Positions 37,153 through 45,846 of a stretch of DNA of 45,846 bases are shown piece by piece. Every line of letters starts with the position of its first letter. Positions within the stretch are counted from its first letter, which is position 1. The DNA is from Laceyella putida. Its GTDB lineage: Bacteria > Bacillota > Bacilli > Thermoactinomycetales > Thermoactinomycetaceae. Both the position numbers and the translations under genes were made by a program. The notes under the pieces are model-generated. The model was given only the letters and a program-made list of their open reading frames with translations. It did not search any database and was not told the origin of the DNA. Where the stretch lies: positions 1 to 45,846 of the forward strand of contig NZ_JBHTBW010000044.1 of the NCBI RefSeq assembly GCF_042665195.1, given 5' to 3'.

Positions 37153-40074
37153 ATGACGGCAATAAACTGGAAGATCGGTGAACGTTTGCATGGCTTTATC
37201 CTGCGTGATGAGCAGGCGGTGGATGCGATCGATGCCACGGCTAGGGTGTTTGAACATGTAGGGACGGGCGCCAAGCTGTTGCAGTTGGCCAATGGGGATC
37301 CCAATAACGTTTTTGCGGTTGGCTTTAAGACACCGCCGCGGGATCACACGGGGTTGACACATATTTTGGAGCATTCGGTCTTGTGCGGTTCGCGCAAGTA
37401 TCCGGTGAAGCAACCATTCAAAGAGATGTTGAAGGGATCATTGTCCACCTTTCTCAATGCCTTGACCTTTTCGGACAAGACGGTGTACCCGGTGGCGAGC
37501 CGCAACTGGCAAGACTTTCGCAATCTGGTCTCGGTGTATGTGGATGCGGTGTTTTTTCCGAAGATCCACACTACGCCGGAAATCTTCCTCCAAGAGGGTT
37601 GGCATTACTCCTTGCCGACCGCAACTGACCCGTTAACGATCAGCGGCGTCGTGTATAACGAGATGAAAGGGGTGTATTCTTCCCCGGATTCGTTGCTCGG
37701 GCGCATGGCCAAATACAGCTTGTATCCGGATACTCCCTATGGTTTTGATTCCGGTGGGAACCCCGACCACATCCCCGATCTGACGTTGGAGCAATTCTTG
37801 GCTTATCATCGGACCCATTACCACCCTTCCAACAGTTATTTCTACTTGTACGGCAATGGGAATGTGGTGGAGATGCTCAAGCTGATTCATGAGGAAGCCC
37901 TCGTCTCCTTTGCGAAACGGGAGGTGCGTCATCCTTCATTGGTCCAATCCCCGTTCCCGGCGCCAGTGGAAAAAACGGTTGCTTATCCCGCGCCGAGCAC
38001 AGAAGGGAGAACGCTGTACAGCGCGTCCTACGCGATCGGCCAAGCGACTGACCCGGTGCAGGCGATGATGTTGACCCTGATGGCGTATGTGCTCTTTTAT
38101 AGCCCGGCGTCCCCGTTGAAACGGACTTTGTTGGATGCGGGCATAGGCAAGGTGGTGTCAGGGCTGATTGACCCCTCGATGCGGCAACCCATGTTCTGCG
38201 TTTTGGTGAAACATGCCGAATCCGGGATGTTGGGCCGCTTTCAGCAAGTGTTGACAGAGACATTGCGCCGGCTGGTTACAAAAGGAATCGACCCCGAGCT
38301 GCTGCAGGCGGGCATCAATTGGTTGGAGGTGTCCTTGCGTGAGCCGGATCAAGGGGGACCGGCCGGGCTCACCTATTATTTTAAGGTGATGAACAGTTGG
38401 TTGCATGGTGGAGACCCCTTGGCTCATTTGCGCTATGACGATACGTTGGCGAAGCTGCGCGCAGGTTTGAAGCGAGGCGGAGGGGAACAATGGATTCAAA
38501 CCTGGTTGCTGGATAATCGGCATGCCGCATTTGTGGTGCTGGAGCCGAGTGTGACGTTGGCGGAAGAGAGAGAGAAAGCGTGGAAAGAGAAGCTGGAGCG
38601 GATGAAGCGCGCCTTGTCCGAACCGGACAAGAAACGACTGATCGACCAAACCCAGCGGCTACAAGCGAGACAACGGATGGCGGATCGCGCTGAAGACTTG
38701 GCTCGATTGCCTGTCTTGAGTCTGAAAGAGCTTCCGGCGCACCCGGAGCCGATCCGGCTGGAGAAAACGAGGGAACAAGGGATTCCCGTTTTGTTTACGC
38801 CACAAGCGACCAAAGGCATTCATTATCTCCAGCTATTATTTGACACCCAGGCGGTGCCACAAGAGCGCATTCCCTATATCCCCCTGTTGGCGTATGTGTT
38901 GGGGAAAATGAGCACCCGGCGCTACCCCTATGGCCGATTGTCCAACGCGATGCATATCTTGACAGGAGGCATGCAATTCAAAGTGCAGACCTATCCGAAA
39001 CCGCAGCCGAAAGCGGGATTCACTTCGCTGTTCCAAGTGGGGGTGAAGCTATTGCCCCAGCAATGGTCGGCATTTCCGGAACTGTTGAATGAAATCTTGG
39101 CCCAGACCCGGTTTGAGGAGAAAGAGCGTCTGCTACAGTTGATCAGGGAGTTGAAAGCGCAACGAGAGTCCTCCTTCACGCGGAACGGCCATCAAATTGC
39201 GTTGATGCGCGTCGCTTCGACGCTGTCGGACAAAGGACAATACGATGAGATGTTATATGGCATCCAGTTGTACCGCTTCTTGAACCAATTGGAGCGAGAT
39301 TTTGCGGATCGGTCGGACGAGATTGTCTGGCGGTTGCAACAGACCGCACGGCTGATCTTTCAACGGGATCAGTTGACGGTTCACCTGATGGCGGCGGGGG
39401 AAGAGAAAGGAACCCTCCAACGCTTTTTGGAGAAGTGGGTGCCAACGCTTGCGGCTGATCCGGTCGTCCCGCAAGCTTACCAGTTTGTGAGCGACAAGCG
39501 AACCGAAGCGTTTTACGGACCCAGCGGTGTCCAGTATGTGGCGCAGGGGGGCGGCCTGGCTGGGGCGGGGGGCCGCTATGAAGGAAACTGGGTGGTGCTT
39601 AAAACCTTGCTTGAGACGGAGTACTTGTGGAACCGGATTCGCGTGCAAGGAGGGGCCTATGGCGCCATGTGCAGTTTGAGCCGGATGGGTACACTCGCTT
39701 TCGTCTCCTATCGGGATCCGCATCTGAAGGAGACGCTCGCGGTATACGAGCAAATTCCTTCCTATTTGAGGCGATTGGATATGTCCCGTGACGAGTGGAA
39801 GCGTCTCCTGATCGGGACCATCAGGAAATTGGATCCCGCCCGCTCACCCAGCCAAAAAGGAGAGGTGGCCATTTTGCGCCACTTCAGCGGAATCACGGAT
39901 GAGATGCTGCGGGAAGAATGGGAGCAAGTTTTACGGGCGACCATTGCCAATGTGAGAAGGTTGGCGCCCGTGGTGGAGGGCGTCTTAAAAGAAGGCCGTA
40001 TCTGCGTGATCGGCAATGAAGCGAAGATCAAGGCCAGCGCCGGCCTGTTTGATCAAGTAGGGCCGCTTACTTAA
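37153..40074 (+). CDS. M16C-family zinc metalloprotease (presequence-protease-like), 973 aa
   Basis: A large peptidase of the PreP/Cym1 type that digests peptides inside a closed chamber. The inverted zinc motif H-x-x-E-H is THILEHS at residues 70-74, with the distal ligand Glu expected in PEIFLQEGWHYSL. Four M16 domains fit the length; the second half carries the M16C-associated region (GIHYLQLLFDTQAVPQERIP) and the substrate-site RVQGGAYG. AAGGGAGAGGAC precedes the ATG. No signal peptide, so cytoplasmic. It stands alone. Confidence 0.9.
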   Translation: MTAINWKIGERLHGFILRDEQAVDAIDATARVFEHVGTGAKLLQLANGDPNNVFAVGFKTPPRDHTGLTHILEHSVLCGSRKYPVKQPFKEMLKGSLSTFLNALTFSDKTVYPVASRNWQDFRNLVSVYVDAVFFPKIHTTPEIFLQEGWHYSLPTATDPLTISGVVYNEMKGVYSSPDSLLGRMAKYSLYPDTPYGFDSGGNPDHIPDLTLEQFLAYHRTHYHPSNSYFYLYGNGNVVEMLKLIHEEALVSFAKREVRHPSLVQSPFPAPVEKTVAYPAPSTEGRTLYSASYAIGQATDPVQAMMLTLMAYVLFYSPASPLKRTLLDAGIGKVVSGLIDPSMRQPMFCVLVKHAESGMLGRFQQVLTETLRRLVTKGIDPELLQAGINWLEVSLREPDQGGPAGLTYYFKVMNSWLHGGDPLAHLRYDDTLAKLRAGLKRGGGEQWIQTWLLDNRHAAFVVLEPSVTLAEEREKAWKEKLERMKRALSEPDKKRLIDQTQRLQARQRMADRAEDLARLPVLSLKELPAHPEPIRLEKTREQGIPVLFTPQATKGIHYLQLLFDTQAVPQERIPYIPLLAYVLGKMSTRRYPYGRLSNAMHILTGGMQFKVQTYPKPQPKAGFTSLFQVGVKLLPQQWSAFPELLNEILAQTRFEEKERLLQLIRELKAQRESSFTRNGHQIALMRVASTLSDKGQYDEMLYGIQLYRFLNQLERDFADRSDEIVWRLQQTARLIFQRDQLTVHLMAAGEEKGTLQRFLEKWVPTLAADPVVPQAYQFVSDKRTEAFYGPSGVQYVAQGGGLAGAGGRYEGNWVVLKTLLETEYLWNRIRVQGGAYGAMCSLSRMGTLAFVSYRDPHLKETLAVYEQIPSYLRRLDMSRDEWKRLLIGTIRKLDPARSPSQKGEVAILRHFSGITDEMLREEWEQVLRATIANVRRLAPVVEGVLKEGRICVIGNEAKIKASAGLFDQVGPLT

Positions 40075-40193
40075 AGTCGGCACGCTGAACTTGGGATAGG
40101 GAACAGGTGAGGTCTGTTCCAAACCGTTTGCGGATCGGGGTCAAGCCTTGTGTACCGGAGGGTATGCAGGGCCTTTTCCATGTAAGGAAACAC

Positions 40194-40222
40194 CCGCTTT
40201 CCTGTGACTGTTCGGAAAGCGG
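40194..40222 (-). terminator. Hairpin after the TPP enzyme gene
   Basis: CCGCTTTCC and GGAAAGCGG are exact inverted repeats with an 11-nt loop; on the minus strand GTGTTTCCTT follows. A likely terminator, though the T-run is weak. The gap 40075-40239 has no gene. Confidence 0.5.
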
Positions 40223-40239
40223 ATGGGGAAAGGGAATGC

Positions 40240-41904
40240 TTAATCGTTGGTCTCATCGATCCCGGTGATGATTTTGTAATGGGGGAGAGGGGGTGAGTCG
40301 CAGAAAATTTCCACCACGCTCGTGCGCGGGGAAGCGAGCGCTTGGACCAAGGTGTCGGTTAACTCGGATGGTTGGGTCACCCGGTGCGCTTCCGCCCCAC
40401 ACGCACGGGCGATCCCGGCAAAGTCCGCATTGGGGACCACGGCACCCACCTGGGTTAACGCTTCCACCTCCATGCGCCGCTGTTCCATCGCATAGGACTG
40501 GTTGTTTAAGATGAGATAGGTGAGTGGCAATTGATGCGTGACCGCTGTGTTCAATTCGGGCAGAGAATAATAGCACCCGCCGTCGCCCGCGATGGAGACC
40601 ACTTGGCGTCCGGGCTGGGCGAGTTGGGCCGCGATGCCTGCGGGTAGTCCGAATCCCAACGTCCGCCAGGTCCCCGACAGGAGCAGCTCTTGCCGGTCAA
40701 ACTGAAAGGTGCGTTCCAGCCACAGCGTATGGTCGCCAGTATCGACGGCCATGATGGCATCTGGCGCGATCACTTCGTTTAAGGCCGCGAAGACGTGGGC
40801 TGGCGTCAACCCTTGGGCTGGCGTCAACCCTTGGGCGGATGGAGTCCGTTCCGTTGTCAATTGCTGATTCCACCGTTGTTTCTTTTGCGCGATTTCTTCC
40901 GCATACGAGGGATGGTCTTTGGCCGCGACTTGGTTGATCAAAAGCGGCAACAGATGGGCCAGGTTACCCGCCACGGCCCCCACCGTCGCATGGGTGCGCC
41001 CGATATGTTGCGGATCGGCATCAATCTGGATGATCGGGACGGTGGAAGGCACATAATCGCTGGGCCACCAGGTTGCCCCCAAGATCAAGCAGAGATCGGC
41101 TTGTTCCAGCAGTTCACGGGCGATTTCACTGCCCGCTTGCCCCAGGCCGCCTACAAACAGTTCATGGTCATTGGGCACATAGGGTTTGGCGGGCATGGTG
41201 GCGATCAGCGGGGCATGGAGATGTTCCGCCAATTGCAGGGCGGGACCCGTCGCATGTTGAATCCCCCGACCCGCCAGGATCACGGGCCGTTTCGCATCAT
41301 CGATCCGCTTGCAAATCTGTTCCAGTTCCGTTTCGGTCGGAATGGGATAATGCTTGGTTGGGGGTGAGGGAAAAGGCGTCCCCGTGACAGGGAGGCGCCA
41401 CAGGTCTTTGGGTACGGACAAGTGGGCGACCCCCCCTTGTTCACAGGCCATTTTCATCGCTATGTTAAGCAACTTCGGGAAAGCGTGGCTGTCCGCAACT
41501 AGGCTGGAATAGCGGGCGATGGGGTGGATCAGCGCTTGTTGGTTGATATCTTGCACTGTGCCGGTTCCAAGATGGGTCCGTTCCACTTGGCCTGTGATGA
41601 CCAACACGGGGGCTTGGTCACATGCCGCATCGGCCAACCCATTGAGTAAGGAGGCGATTCCCGGACCGCTTGTGGCGATGCAGACAGCCATCTGCCCCGT
41701 CAGCTTCGCTTCGGCGGATGCCATCAGGGCGGCATTGGTTTCGGTTCGGCAAGCGATATACGCGATGTCGCTTTGTTTTCCCATTGCATCCAACAGGTAA
41801 AGCGTGGCGTCGCCAATCACTCCATAGATTCGTTTGCAACCCCAACGTTGCAGCTGTTTGACGAGATGTTGGGCCACGGTGGGGGAGGTTGTCGTTTGAG
41901 TCAT
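40240..41904 (-). CDS. ydaP: Pyruvate-oxidase/acetolactate-synthase-like TPP enzyme, 554 aa
   Basis: A thiamine-diphosphate enzyme of the POX/ALS family; the nearest well-known relative is B. subtilis YdaP, a general-stress putative pyruvate oxidase. N domain: RIYGVIGDATLYLLDAMG and the catalytic Glu in ACRTETNAALMASAEAKLTG. Middle FAD/NAD-like domain: VILAGRGIQHATGPAL. C domain TPP motif: AGDGGCYYSLPELNTAV to YLILNN. ATG at 41904 follows GAAAGGG; a GTG at 41913 is in frame. An 18-bp tandem duplication adds six residues (AQGLTP twice) in the linker before the C domain. Substrate not proven. Confidence 0.85.
   Translation of the reverse strand: MTQTTTSPTVAQHLVKQLQRWGCKRIYGVIGDATLYLLDAMGKQSDIAYIACRTETNAALMASAEAKLTGQMAVCIATSGPGIASLLNGLADAACDQAPVLVITGQVERTHLGTGTVQDINQQALIHPIARYSSLVADSHAFPKLLNIAMKMACEQGGVAHLSVPKDLWRLPVTGTPFPSPPTKHYPIPTETELEQICKRIDDAKRPVILAGRGIQHATGPALQLAEHLHAPLIATMPAKPYVPNDHELFVGGLGQAGSEIARELLEQADLCLILGATWWPSDYVPSTVPIIQIDADPQHIGRTHATVGAVAGNLAHLLPLLINQVAAKDHPSYAEEIAQKKQRWNQQLTTERTPSAQGLTPAQGLTPAHVFAALNEVIAPDAIMAVDTGDHTLWLERTFQFDRQELLLSGTWRTLGFGLPAGIAAQLAQPGRQVVSIAGDGGCYYSLPELNTAVTHQLPLTYLILNNQSYAMEQRRMEVEALTQVGAVVPNADFAGIARACGAEAHRVTQPSELTDTLVQALASPRTSVVEIFCDSPPLPHYKIITGIDETND
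40797..40832 (-). repeat. 18-bp perfect tandem duplication inside the TPP enzyme gene
   Basis: GGGCTGGCGTCAACCCTT occurs twice in direct succession. It is in frame, doubling AQGLTP in the linker between the middle and C-terminal domains. Likely a recent slippage event; expansion or contraction would change the protein by six residues at a time. Confidence 0.95.
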
Positions 41905-42146
41905 AGTGAGCACCCTTTCTGCGCAATCCTTTCCATATCCATAGCCTCAACGAAAAAACGGATGATATACCAATAAAAATTAGATCAGACCAGCGGGTAG
42001 ATTTGTACCAATTTTGATAGATTTATCTTGGTTATCTTGAATATTTTCTTTTATGGTTTTTAATAGATGTGGCAACGACAACGATGGAAATAATTGGTTA
42101 TCGAGGTATGGTGAATAACTGATGACGTTTTTTGAAGGAGGACAAC

Positions 42147-43076
42147 ATGAGACAGGCTCCTGTGTTAAGCATTCGCGCATTGTCTAAAACCATAGGCAAG
42201 CGGACGATTGTCAATCGGGTTTCGTTTGATGTGAATCCCGGCGAGGTCTTTGGTTTGCTGGGCCCAAATGGGGCAGGGAAAACGACGATCATTCGGATGA
42301 TTGTCGGGTTGATGGCAGCGACGGAAGGAGAGGTTTTCATCAATGGCGTCAGCGTGCAGAAGCGGTTTGAAGAAGCGATTCAGCATGTGGGAGCCATTGT
42401 TGAAAACCCTGAGTTGTATAAATTCATGTCCGGGTACCAAAATCTTTTACATTTTGCCGATATGGTGGAAGGGGTCACGCCGGAGCGGATTGAAGATGTG
42501 ATTTCACTGGTGCGGCTGGATGGGCGGATTGATGATTTGGTCAAAACCTATTCATTGGGGATGCGACAACGGTTGGGGGTGGCGCAAGCGATTTTGCATC
42601 GGCCTTTGCTACTCATTTTGGATGAACCCACCAATGGGCTGGATCCGGCGGGTATCCGCGAATTGCGCGATTATCTGAGAACCTTGTCCCAGGAAGAGGG
42701 CATTGCGGTTTTGGTCTCCAGCCACTTGCTGTCCGAGATGGAACTGATGTGTGACCGGGTGGCGATCATTCAGCACGGCCAGTTGATCGATGTGAAGTCG
42801 GTGGGTGAATGGGGTCCGGAACAGACGGACAGCATATCGGTGGAATTTGAAGTGGATCAGCCGGAAACGGTGGCAAGTGTGTTGGGGGATCTGGGTTGGG
42901 AGCAACCATGGACCACGGTGCCGCGCGGGTTTGCCATTGAGTTGACGCGGGAGCAGATCGCCGAGCTTAATGCGGGGCTGGTTAAGCGAGGAATGAAGGT
43001 GTATGGCATCAAAGCGTTGGAGAAACGGCTGGAGGACCGCTTCTTGGAGATTACCGGAGGTGAAACGGTTGGGTAA
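42147..43076 (+). CDS. ABC transporter ATP-binding protein (BcrA/YhcH-like), 310 aa
   Basis: The ATPase of an exporter. Walker A LLGPNGAGKTTIIRM, signature YSLGMRQRLGVAQAIL, Walker B LLILDEPTNGLDPAGIREL and the switch His in LVSSHLLSEME are all intact. After ~220 residues a C-terminal extension follows, as in bacitracin/lantibiotic-type exporters. ATG at 42147 follows GGAGG. It overlaps the permease start by 8 bp. No regulator or peptide gene lies nearby, so the cargo is unknown. Confidence 0.9.
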   Translation: MRQAPVLSIRALSKTIGKRTIVNRVSFDVNPGEVFGLLGPNGAGKTTIIRMIVGLMAATEGEVFINGVSVQKRFEEAIQHVGAIVENPELYKFMSGYQNLLHFADMVEGVTPERIEDVISLVRLDGRIDDLVKTYSLGMRQRLGVAQAILHRPLLLILDEPTNGLDPAGIRELRDYLRTLSQEEGIAVLVSSHLLSEMELMCDRVAIIQHGQLIDVKSVGEWGPEQTDSISVEFEVDQPETVASVLGDLGWEQPWTTVPRGFAIELTREQIAELNAGLVKRGMKVYGIKALEKRLEDRFLEITGGETVG

Positions 43077-43836
43077 GTTTGGGCGTTTGGTGAAAAATGA
43101 GTTGATGAAAGTGTTTGTGCGGCCACGGACGGCGGTCTTGCTCGGCGTGTTGATCTCGATCGTGTTCGGGACGGCCTGCTTTTTAAGGTATGTTGCGGCG
43201 GCGTCCCAAGTTGGCTCCGATATATGGGGCTTTGCTTTTCAGTGCAGTCATATGCTCCTGTTGCCGCTGATCCTTTCGCTTATCGTGGCAGGGGATATCG
43301 TTTCCTGTGAATTTGGCTGGGGGACGATCAAGTTGTTGCTCATCCGTCCCGCTAGCCGGACGAAAATCCTGTATGCCAAGTATGCGGCCGCCCTGCTGTT
43401 CAGCGTGGTCAGTCTGGCGTTGTTTTTTGTGATGTCTTTGCTGTTTGGCCTCGTTTTTTTTGGGTGGGGTTCCCCTGACAAGATCGTGGGCCAGACCCTG
43501 GCCGAATACGGGTATTATTTCATTCAAATCGTCATGATGGTGACGCTGGCCTTTGCGATCTCCACGGTGTCGCGCAGCAGTTCGCTGGGGATTGGACTGT
43601 CCATGTTTCTGATGTTCATTGGGATGTTCTTGGTGGAAATCCTCAAGACCTTTGGTGTGCAGTGGGGCAAATACCTGTTGGCCGCCAATCTCGACCTTGG
43701 CCAATATGAGGCCGCCCAGCTGATTCCGTTTGCGGGGATGAGCCTTGGCTTTTCCACCGCGGTATTGGTTGTGCACTTCCTGTTCTTCCATGTTGTGGCG
43801 TGGATAGCCTTTACCAAGCGGGATGTAGCTGTATAG
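43069..43836 (+). CDS. ABC-2 type permease, 255 aa
   Basis: Six-helix membrane subunit of the exporter. It starts at a TTG at 43069 (GGAGGTGAAACGG upstream) inside the end of the ATPase gene. The N-terminal LVKNELMKVFVRPRTAVLLG is typical of the BcrB/NatB-like permeases; SCEFGWGTIKLLLIRPASRT followed by KILYAKY marks the conserved cytoplasmic loop. Pairs with the preceding ATPase; together a complete two-subunit exporter. Confidence 0.87.
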   Translation: MGKFGRLVKNELMKVFVRPRTAVLLGVLISIVFGTACFLRYVAAASQVGSDIWGFAFQCSHMLLLPLILSLIVAGDIVSCEFGWGTIKLLLIRPASRTKILYAKYAAALLFSVVSLALFFVMSLLFGLVFFGWGSPDKIVGQTLAEYGYYFIQIVMMVTLAFAISTVSRSSSLGIGLSMFLMFIGMFLVEILKTFGVQWGKYLLAANLDLGQYEAAQLIPFAGMSLGFSTAVLVVHFLFFHVVAWIAFTKRDVAV

Positions 43837-43843
43837 ATGAGAT

Positions 43844-43880
43844 GACGACCATCTTCCCAGTCTGGGAGAGGGTCGTTTGT
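43844..43880 (+). terminator. Terminator of the ABC operon
   Basis: ACGACC with TTCCCAG pairs with CTGGGA and GGTCGT, followed by TTGTTTTAT. Confidence 0.8.
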
Positions 43881-43995
43881 TTTATAGAAGCCCGTTTCTT
43901 GTCGGATTTAGAGAAAATCCCAAATTTTCATATGAAATAAAGAAGGAATTTATAGTATTATTAATTAACATGAATGGGCCAGGGTGGGGAGTGGG

Positions 43996-44730
43996 CTACT
44001 GCCATTGCCCCTGTAGAATCTGCTTGACTTTGGTCAATGGATCGGTCAATGTCTGCTTGTTGTCCACATATACGGCACCATGGGGGTATTCCCACACGAG
44101 ATGGGAGGTGAATATCTTCGTGTCGCGTACCATTTCCAAATTCATCTGAATCATGTATTCATTGACATAGAAGTAGACGTTGAGCGCATCGATCATGCCG
44201 TGGTATTTTCCGGAATGCCGATATTCAAACACTTGCACAAACGAGTCCGGTTTCTGGCGGGGGTCATATTCGTTATAAATGCGATAAAGGATAAACCCCG
44301 CGTCCTCCACTTGTTTCAACAATTTTTGCACCAGGGGATGCGGGCGAATCTCGACGCGGTCCTGATCGTGCGGGTCGAGGGAATGTTTGATATCCAATCC
44401 CGTTTTAAGATAAATCGGGTAATTTCCGGTATATAGCGGCGCAGAGAGCGGAAGGGTAATGTGAAAAGGAATCTCCATCTTGGCGTTGGCTTGAATGGTA
44501 AAAGGATGGTTCAGTTCATATTTGCGCAGGGTGTAGTTGGTTTTGACCCCGTCCTTCAACAGGCGGATCACCAGATACAAATAGACTTGCTCGATTTGTT
44601 GGGCAACATGACCGCCGCGAATACTGAAGATGCCGTTCACTTTCTCGCCAGCTTGCAAGGTTTGGGTGATTAAGCGTGTGTCGACGGTGGCCGCGCCAAT
44701 GCCCAAACTGGCTAATGATTTCATCAACAA
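43996..44730 (-). CDS. spo0M: Sporulation-control protein Spo0M, 244 aa
   Basis: An arrestin-like cytoplasmic protein that modulates the entry into sporulation in Bacillus. The N terminus ASLGIGAATVDTRLITQTLQ followed by AGEKVNGIFSIRGG and VAQQIEQVYLYL matches Spo0M closely, as do LPLSAPLYTGNYPIYLKTGL and the acidic HSLDPHDQDRVEI. Start: the TTG at 44730 is 9 nt after GGAG; TTG 44727, ATG 44724 and TTG 44739 are in frame. Monocistronic. Confidence 0.88.
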   Translation of the reverse strand: MLMKSLASLGIGAATVDTRLITQTLQAGEKVNGIFSIRGGHVAQQIEQVYLYLVIRLLKDGVKTNYTLRKYELNHPFTIQANAKMEIPFHITLPLSAPLYTGNYPIYLKTGLDIKHSLDPHDQDRVEIRPHPLVQKLLKQVEDAGFILYRIYNEYDPRQKPDSFVQVFEYRHSGKYHGMIDALNVYFYVNEYMIQMNLEMVRDTKIFTSHLVWEYPHGAVYVDNKQTLTDPLTKVKQILQGQWQ

Positions 44731-44862
44731 CGCTCTCAACTCCTTCCACTTGGATTGGTTAATGTGGTGAAGTTGCTAGCAATATATTCCCGGTCGTTGA
44801 TGGATGCAACCAGGGAACAGAACCCTTTCATCCACTGATAACAAGGCTTTCATTTGCGTCGG

Positions 44863-45076
44863 TCAATCTTCTTCGCCTTCGCCAAACGAGTCGAATAATC
44901 CCCCCATCCGAGGATTCATCTGGATCGAAACCATCGTCAACAGCGTCTTCAAACATGTCTTCAATCAGTTTCGCCGCGATCCATCCTTCGGCAAACCCGC
45001 CAATCGCTCCCTTGGAGTTGGACCATTTCTGGTGGTGCTGGTGGTAAAACGTCTGTTTGTTGTATGCGTATTGCAG
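44863..45076 (-). pseudogene. Frameshifted small acidic protein (~71 aa), possible CTG start
   Basis: Minus-strand coding text reads YAYNKQTFYHQHHQKWSNSK, GAIGGFAEGWIAAKLIEDMF and DGFDPDESSD. At a run of six G (plus-strand C 44900-44905) the frame breaks; with one G fewer it continues GGLFDSFGEGEED and a stop at 44863-44865. AGAGG lies upstream, but the only codon at the right distance is a CTG (45074-45076); no ATG exists in frame. The family is not recognised. The rest of 44731-45284 shows no other gene. Confidence 0.5.
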
Positions 45077-45284
45077 TGGGGTCCTCTTTTTATTAGATAT
45101 ACCTTATTGTCCCGAAGTTGAAACGGGTTGTGTGTAGCGAGTGAATCGTTGCGCAGATGGATATCTTTAGCTTACCATGGTTAAATGATGCGCAATTTTA
45201 TGAATTTGTAAATGGTGAATGTTGGCTTATTTGCGCAGGGTGTTGCATAGATTGGTTCGGGATGATCAATGAAGGGGGATGAGC

Positions 45285-45584
45285 ATGGGAAATTTCATTC
45301 AGCTGAGACAATCGAGGTTAAAAGAAGAGGTGCAGAGCCGGAAATTGCTGAGGGTTGCACCGACCGGGCGAGAAAAAGCCGACGTCGAATGGTCATTGGC
45401 TCAGCTGGGGGTGGAATGCTTAAGGGAGAGAACACAGACGGGATCGCATACGATCTCTGTTTATGGAGAGCTTGCCCATCACGCCGGTCGGATGGTCGTG
45501 GTGTATGATGAGGAGGATCGGGTCAGAGAATGCTGGGCTTTTCCGCCGCGCCATGTGGATGAGATAGAATGGGAAGAAAGCTGA
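45285..45584 (+). CDS. Hypothetical protein, 99 aa
   Basis: ATG at 45285 (MGNFIQLRQSRLKEEVQSRK) has AAGGGGG about 8 nt upstream; an ATG at 45279 is too close to it. A small charged alpha/beta protein with HTISVYGELAHHAGRMVVVY and a C-terminal CWAFPPRHVDEIEWEES. No recognised domain. It stands alone and ends about 50 bp before a terminator. Confidence 0.6.
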   Translation: MGNFIQLRQSRLKEEVQSRKLLRVAPTGREKADVEWSLAQLGVECLRERTQTGSHTISVYGELAHHAGRMVVVYDEEDRVRECWAFPPRHVDEIEWEES

Positions 45585-45636
45585 AGGAAGAGAGTCGCCC
45601 CGGTTGGAGACTGATGCAAAAGCATAACATGATTTG

Positions 45637-45662
45637 TAAAAGTGCCTTCGGGCACTTTTTTT
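45637..45662 (+). terminator. Strong terminator
   Basis: AAAAGTGCC, loop TTCG, GGCACTTTT, more T's. It separates the small gene from the transposase. Confidence 0.92.
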
Positions 45663-45686
45663 GTTACACTGAATTGGGTGAATAAT

Positions 45687-45846
45687 ATGTTAAAAGACCA
45701 AAATATCAAGAAAAGCTCCGTTCACAGTGAATTGTATAACCTAATTCCGGAAAATCATATTCTGAGAAAAATCAACGAAGTCGTTGATTTTAGCTTTATA
45801 CATGAGTTAGTTAAAGAATCTTATGATGTGTTTTATGGAAGGCCAG
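45687..45846 (+). mobile_element. IS1182-like transposase, 5' part only (cut by the window edge)
   Basis: ATG at 45687 opens MLKDQNIKKSSVHSELYNLI followed by PENHILRKINEVVDFSFIHE and ends in the window at YGRP. The pattern LIPxDHxLRKINxxVDFSFI is the typical N terminus of IS1182/IS4-like DDE transposases. The catalytic domain and the left inverted repeat could not be judged; the terminator just upstream may belong to the host or the element. Confidence 0.75.

Noticed and set aside
44804..45121. Plus-strand 105-aa open frame
   Set aside because: It has no ribosome site and lies antisense to the better-supported frameshifted minus-strand gene.
1..45846. CRISPR arrays, tRNA and rRNA genes
   Set aside because: No regularly spaced repeats, no cloverleaf-like segments and no rRNA signatures were noticed on either strand.

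Overview
The window comes from a low-to-medium GC, Gram-positive, endospore-forming member of the Bacillota. The organism assignment is inference. The support is strong AGGAGG-type ribosome binding sites, frequent TTG/GTG starts, a spo0M gene, OhrR, NagR-type and LexA-type DNA sites of Bacillus style, a PgdA-like lipoprotein deacetylase and an R2lox protein like that of Geobacillus. A thermophilic Bacillales or Thermoactinomycetaceae member would fit. No rRNA, tRNA or CRISPR array was seen.

Layout. 1-7.7 kb: an accessory strip of small, mostly co-directional genes that looks like an orphan immunity array: an Imm10-type protein, a DUF4261 protein, a HEAT-repeat protein and several unknowns. 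It includes two frameshifted genes, a hidden minus-strand ORF, and an IS200/IS605 right end at the left edge. 7.8-13.7 kb: a truncated kdgK ahead of intact KDPG aldolase, ohrR plus an NADPH enone reductase, chorismate mutase, a PutP symporter and a DUF817 membrane protein. 13.7-20.2 kb: polysaccharide deacetylase, R2lox oxidase, TauE exporter with an Rrf2 regulator, a broken membrane gene, rsgA and cutC. 20.2-25.3 kb (minus strand): a seven-gene molybdenum cofactor operon, moaC-moaB-moeA-mobB-moaE-moaD-moaA, followed by a GNAT gene. 25.5-28.8 kb: an OmpR-type two-component system with a probable autoregulatory triple repeat, divergent from a SHOCT gene and a twice-frameshifted DUF2306 gene. 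29-32.5 kb: a secreted GH18 chitinase under a NagR/DasR-like box, a DUF624 protein and Dps. 32.7-36.9 kb: a membrane protein, a monooxygenase-fold protein, a coiled-coil protein behind a LexA-type promoter, an orphan IS605 right end, a VOC protein, and an SRPBCC-DoxX plus DUF4166 pair. 37-45.8 kb: an M16C metalloprotease, a pyruvate-oxidase-like TPP enzyme, an ABC exporter pair, Spo0M, a frameshifted small gene, a small unknown gene, and the start of an IS1182-like transposase cut by the window edge.

Most notable: (a) the same 20-bp block, a LexA box inside a well-spaced sigma-A promoter, occurs twice. One copy drives a coiled-coil gene; the other points at a terminator about 190 nt away with no real gene between, so it is a candidate SOS-induced small RNA. 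(b) Three tandem 9-bp repeats with an 11-bp period lie upstream of the response regulator. (c) An OhrR-type operator overlaps the promoter of an ohrR-enone reductase pair that lacks ohrA. (d) Six to seven genes are broken by frameshifts, pointing either to recent decay or to indel errors in the assembly.
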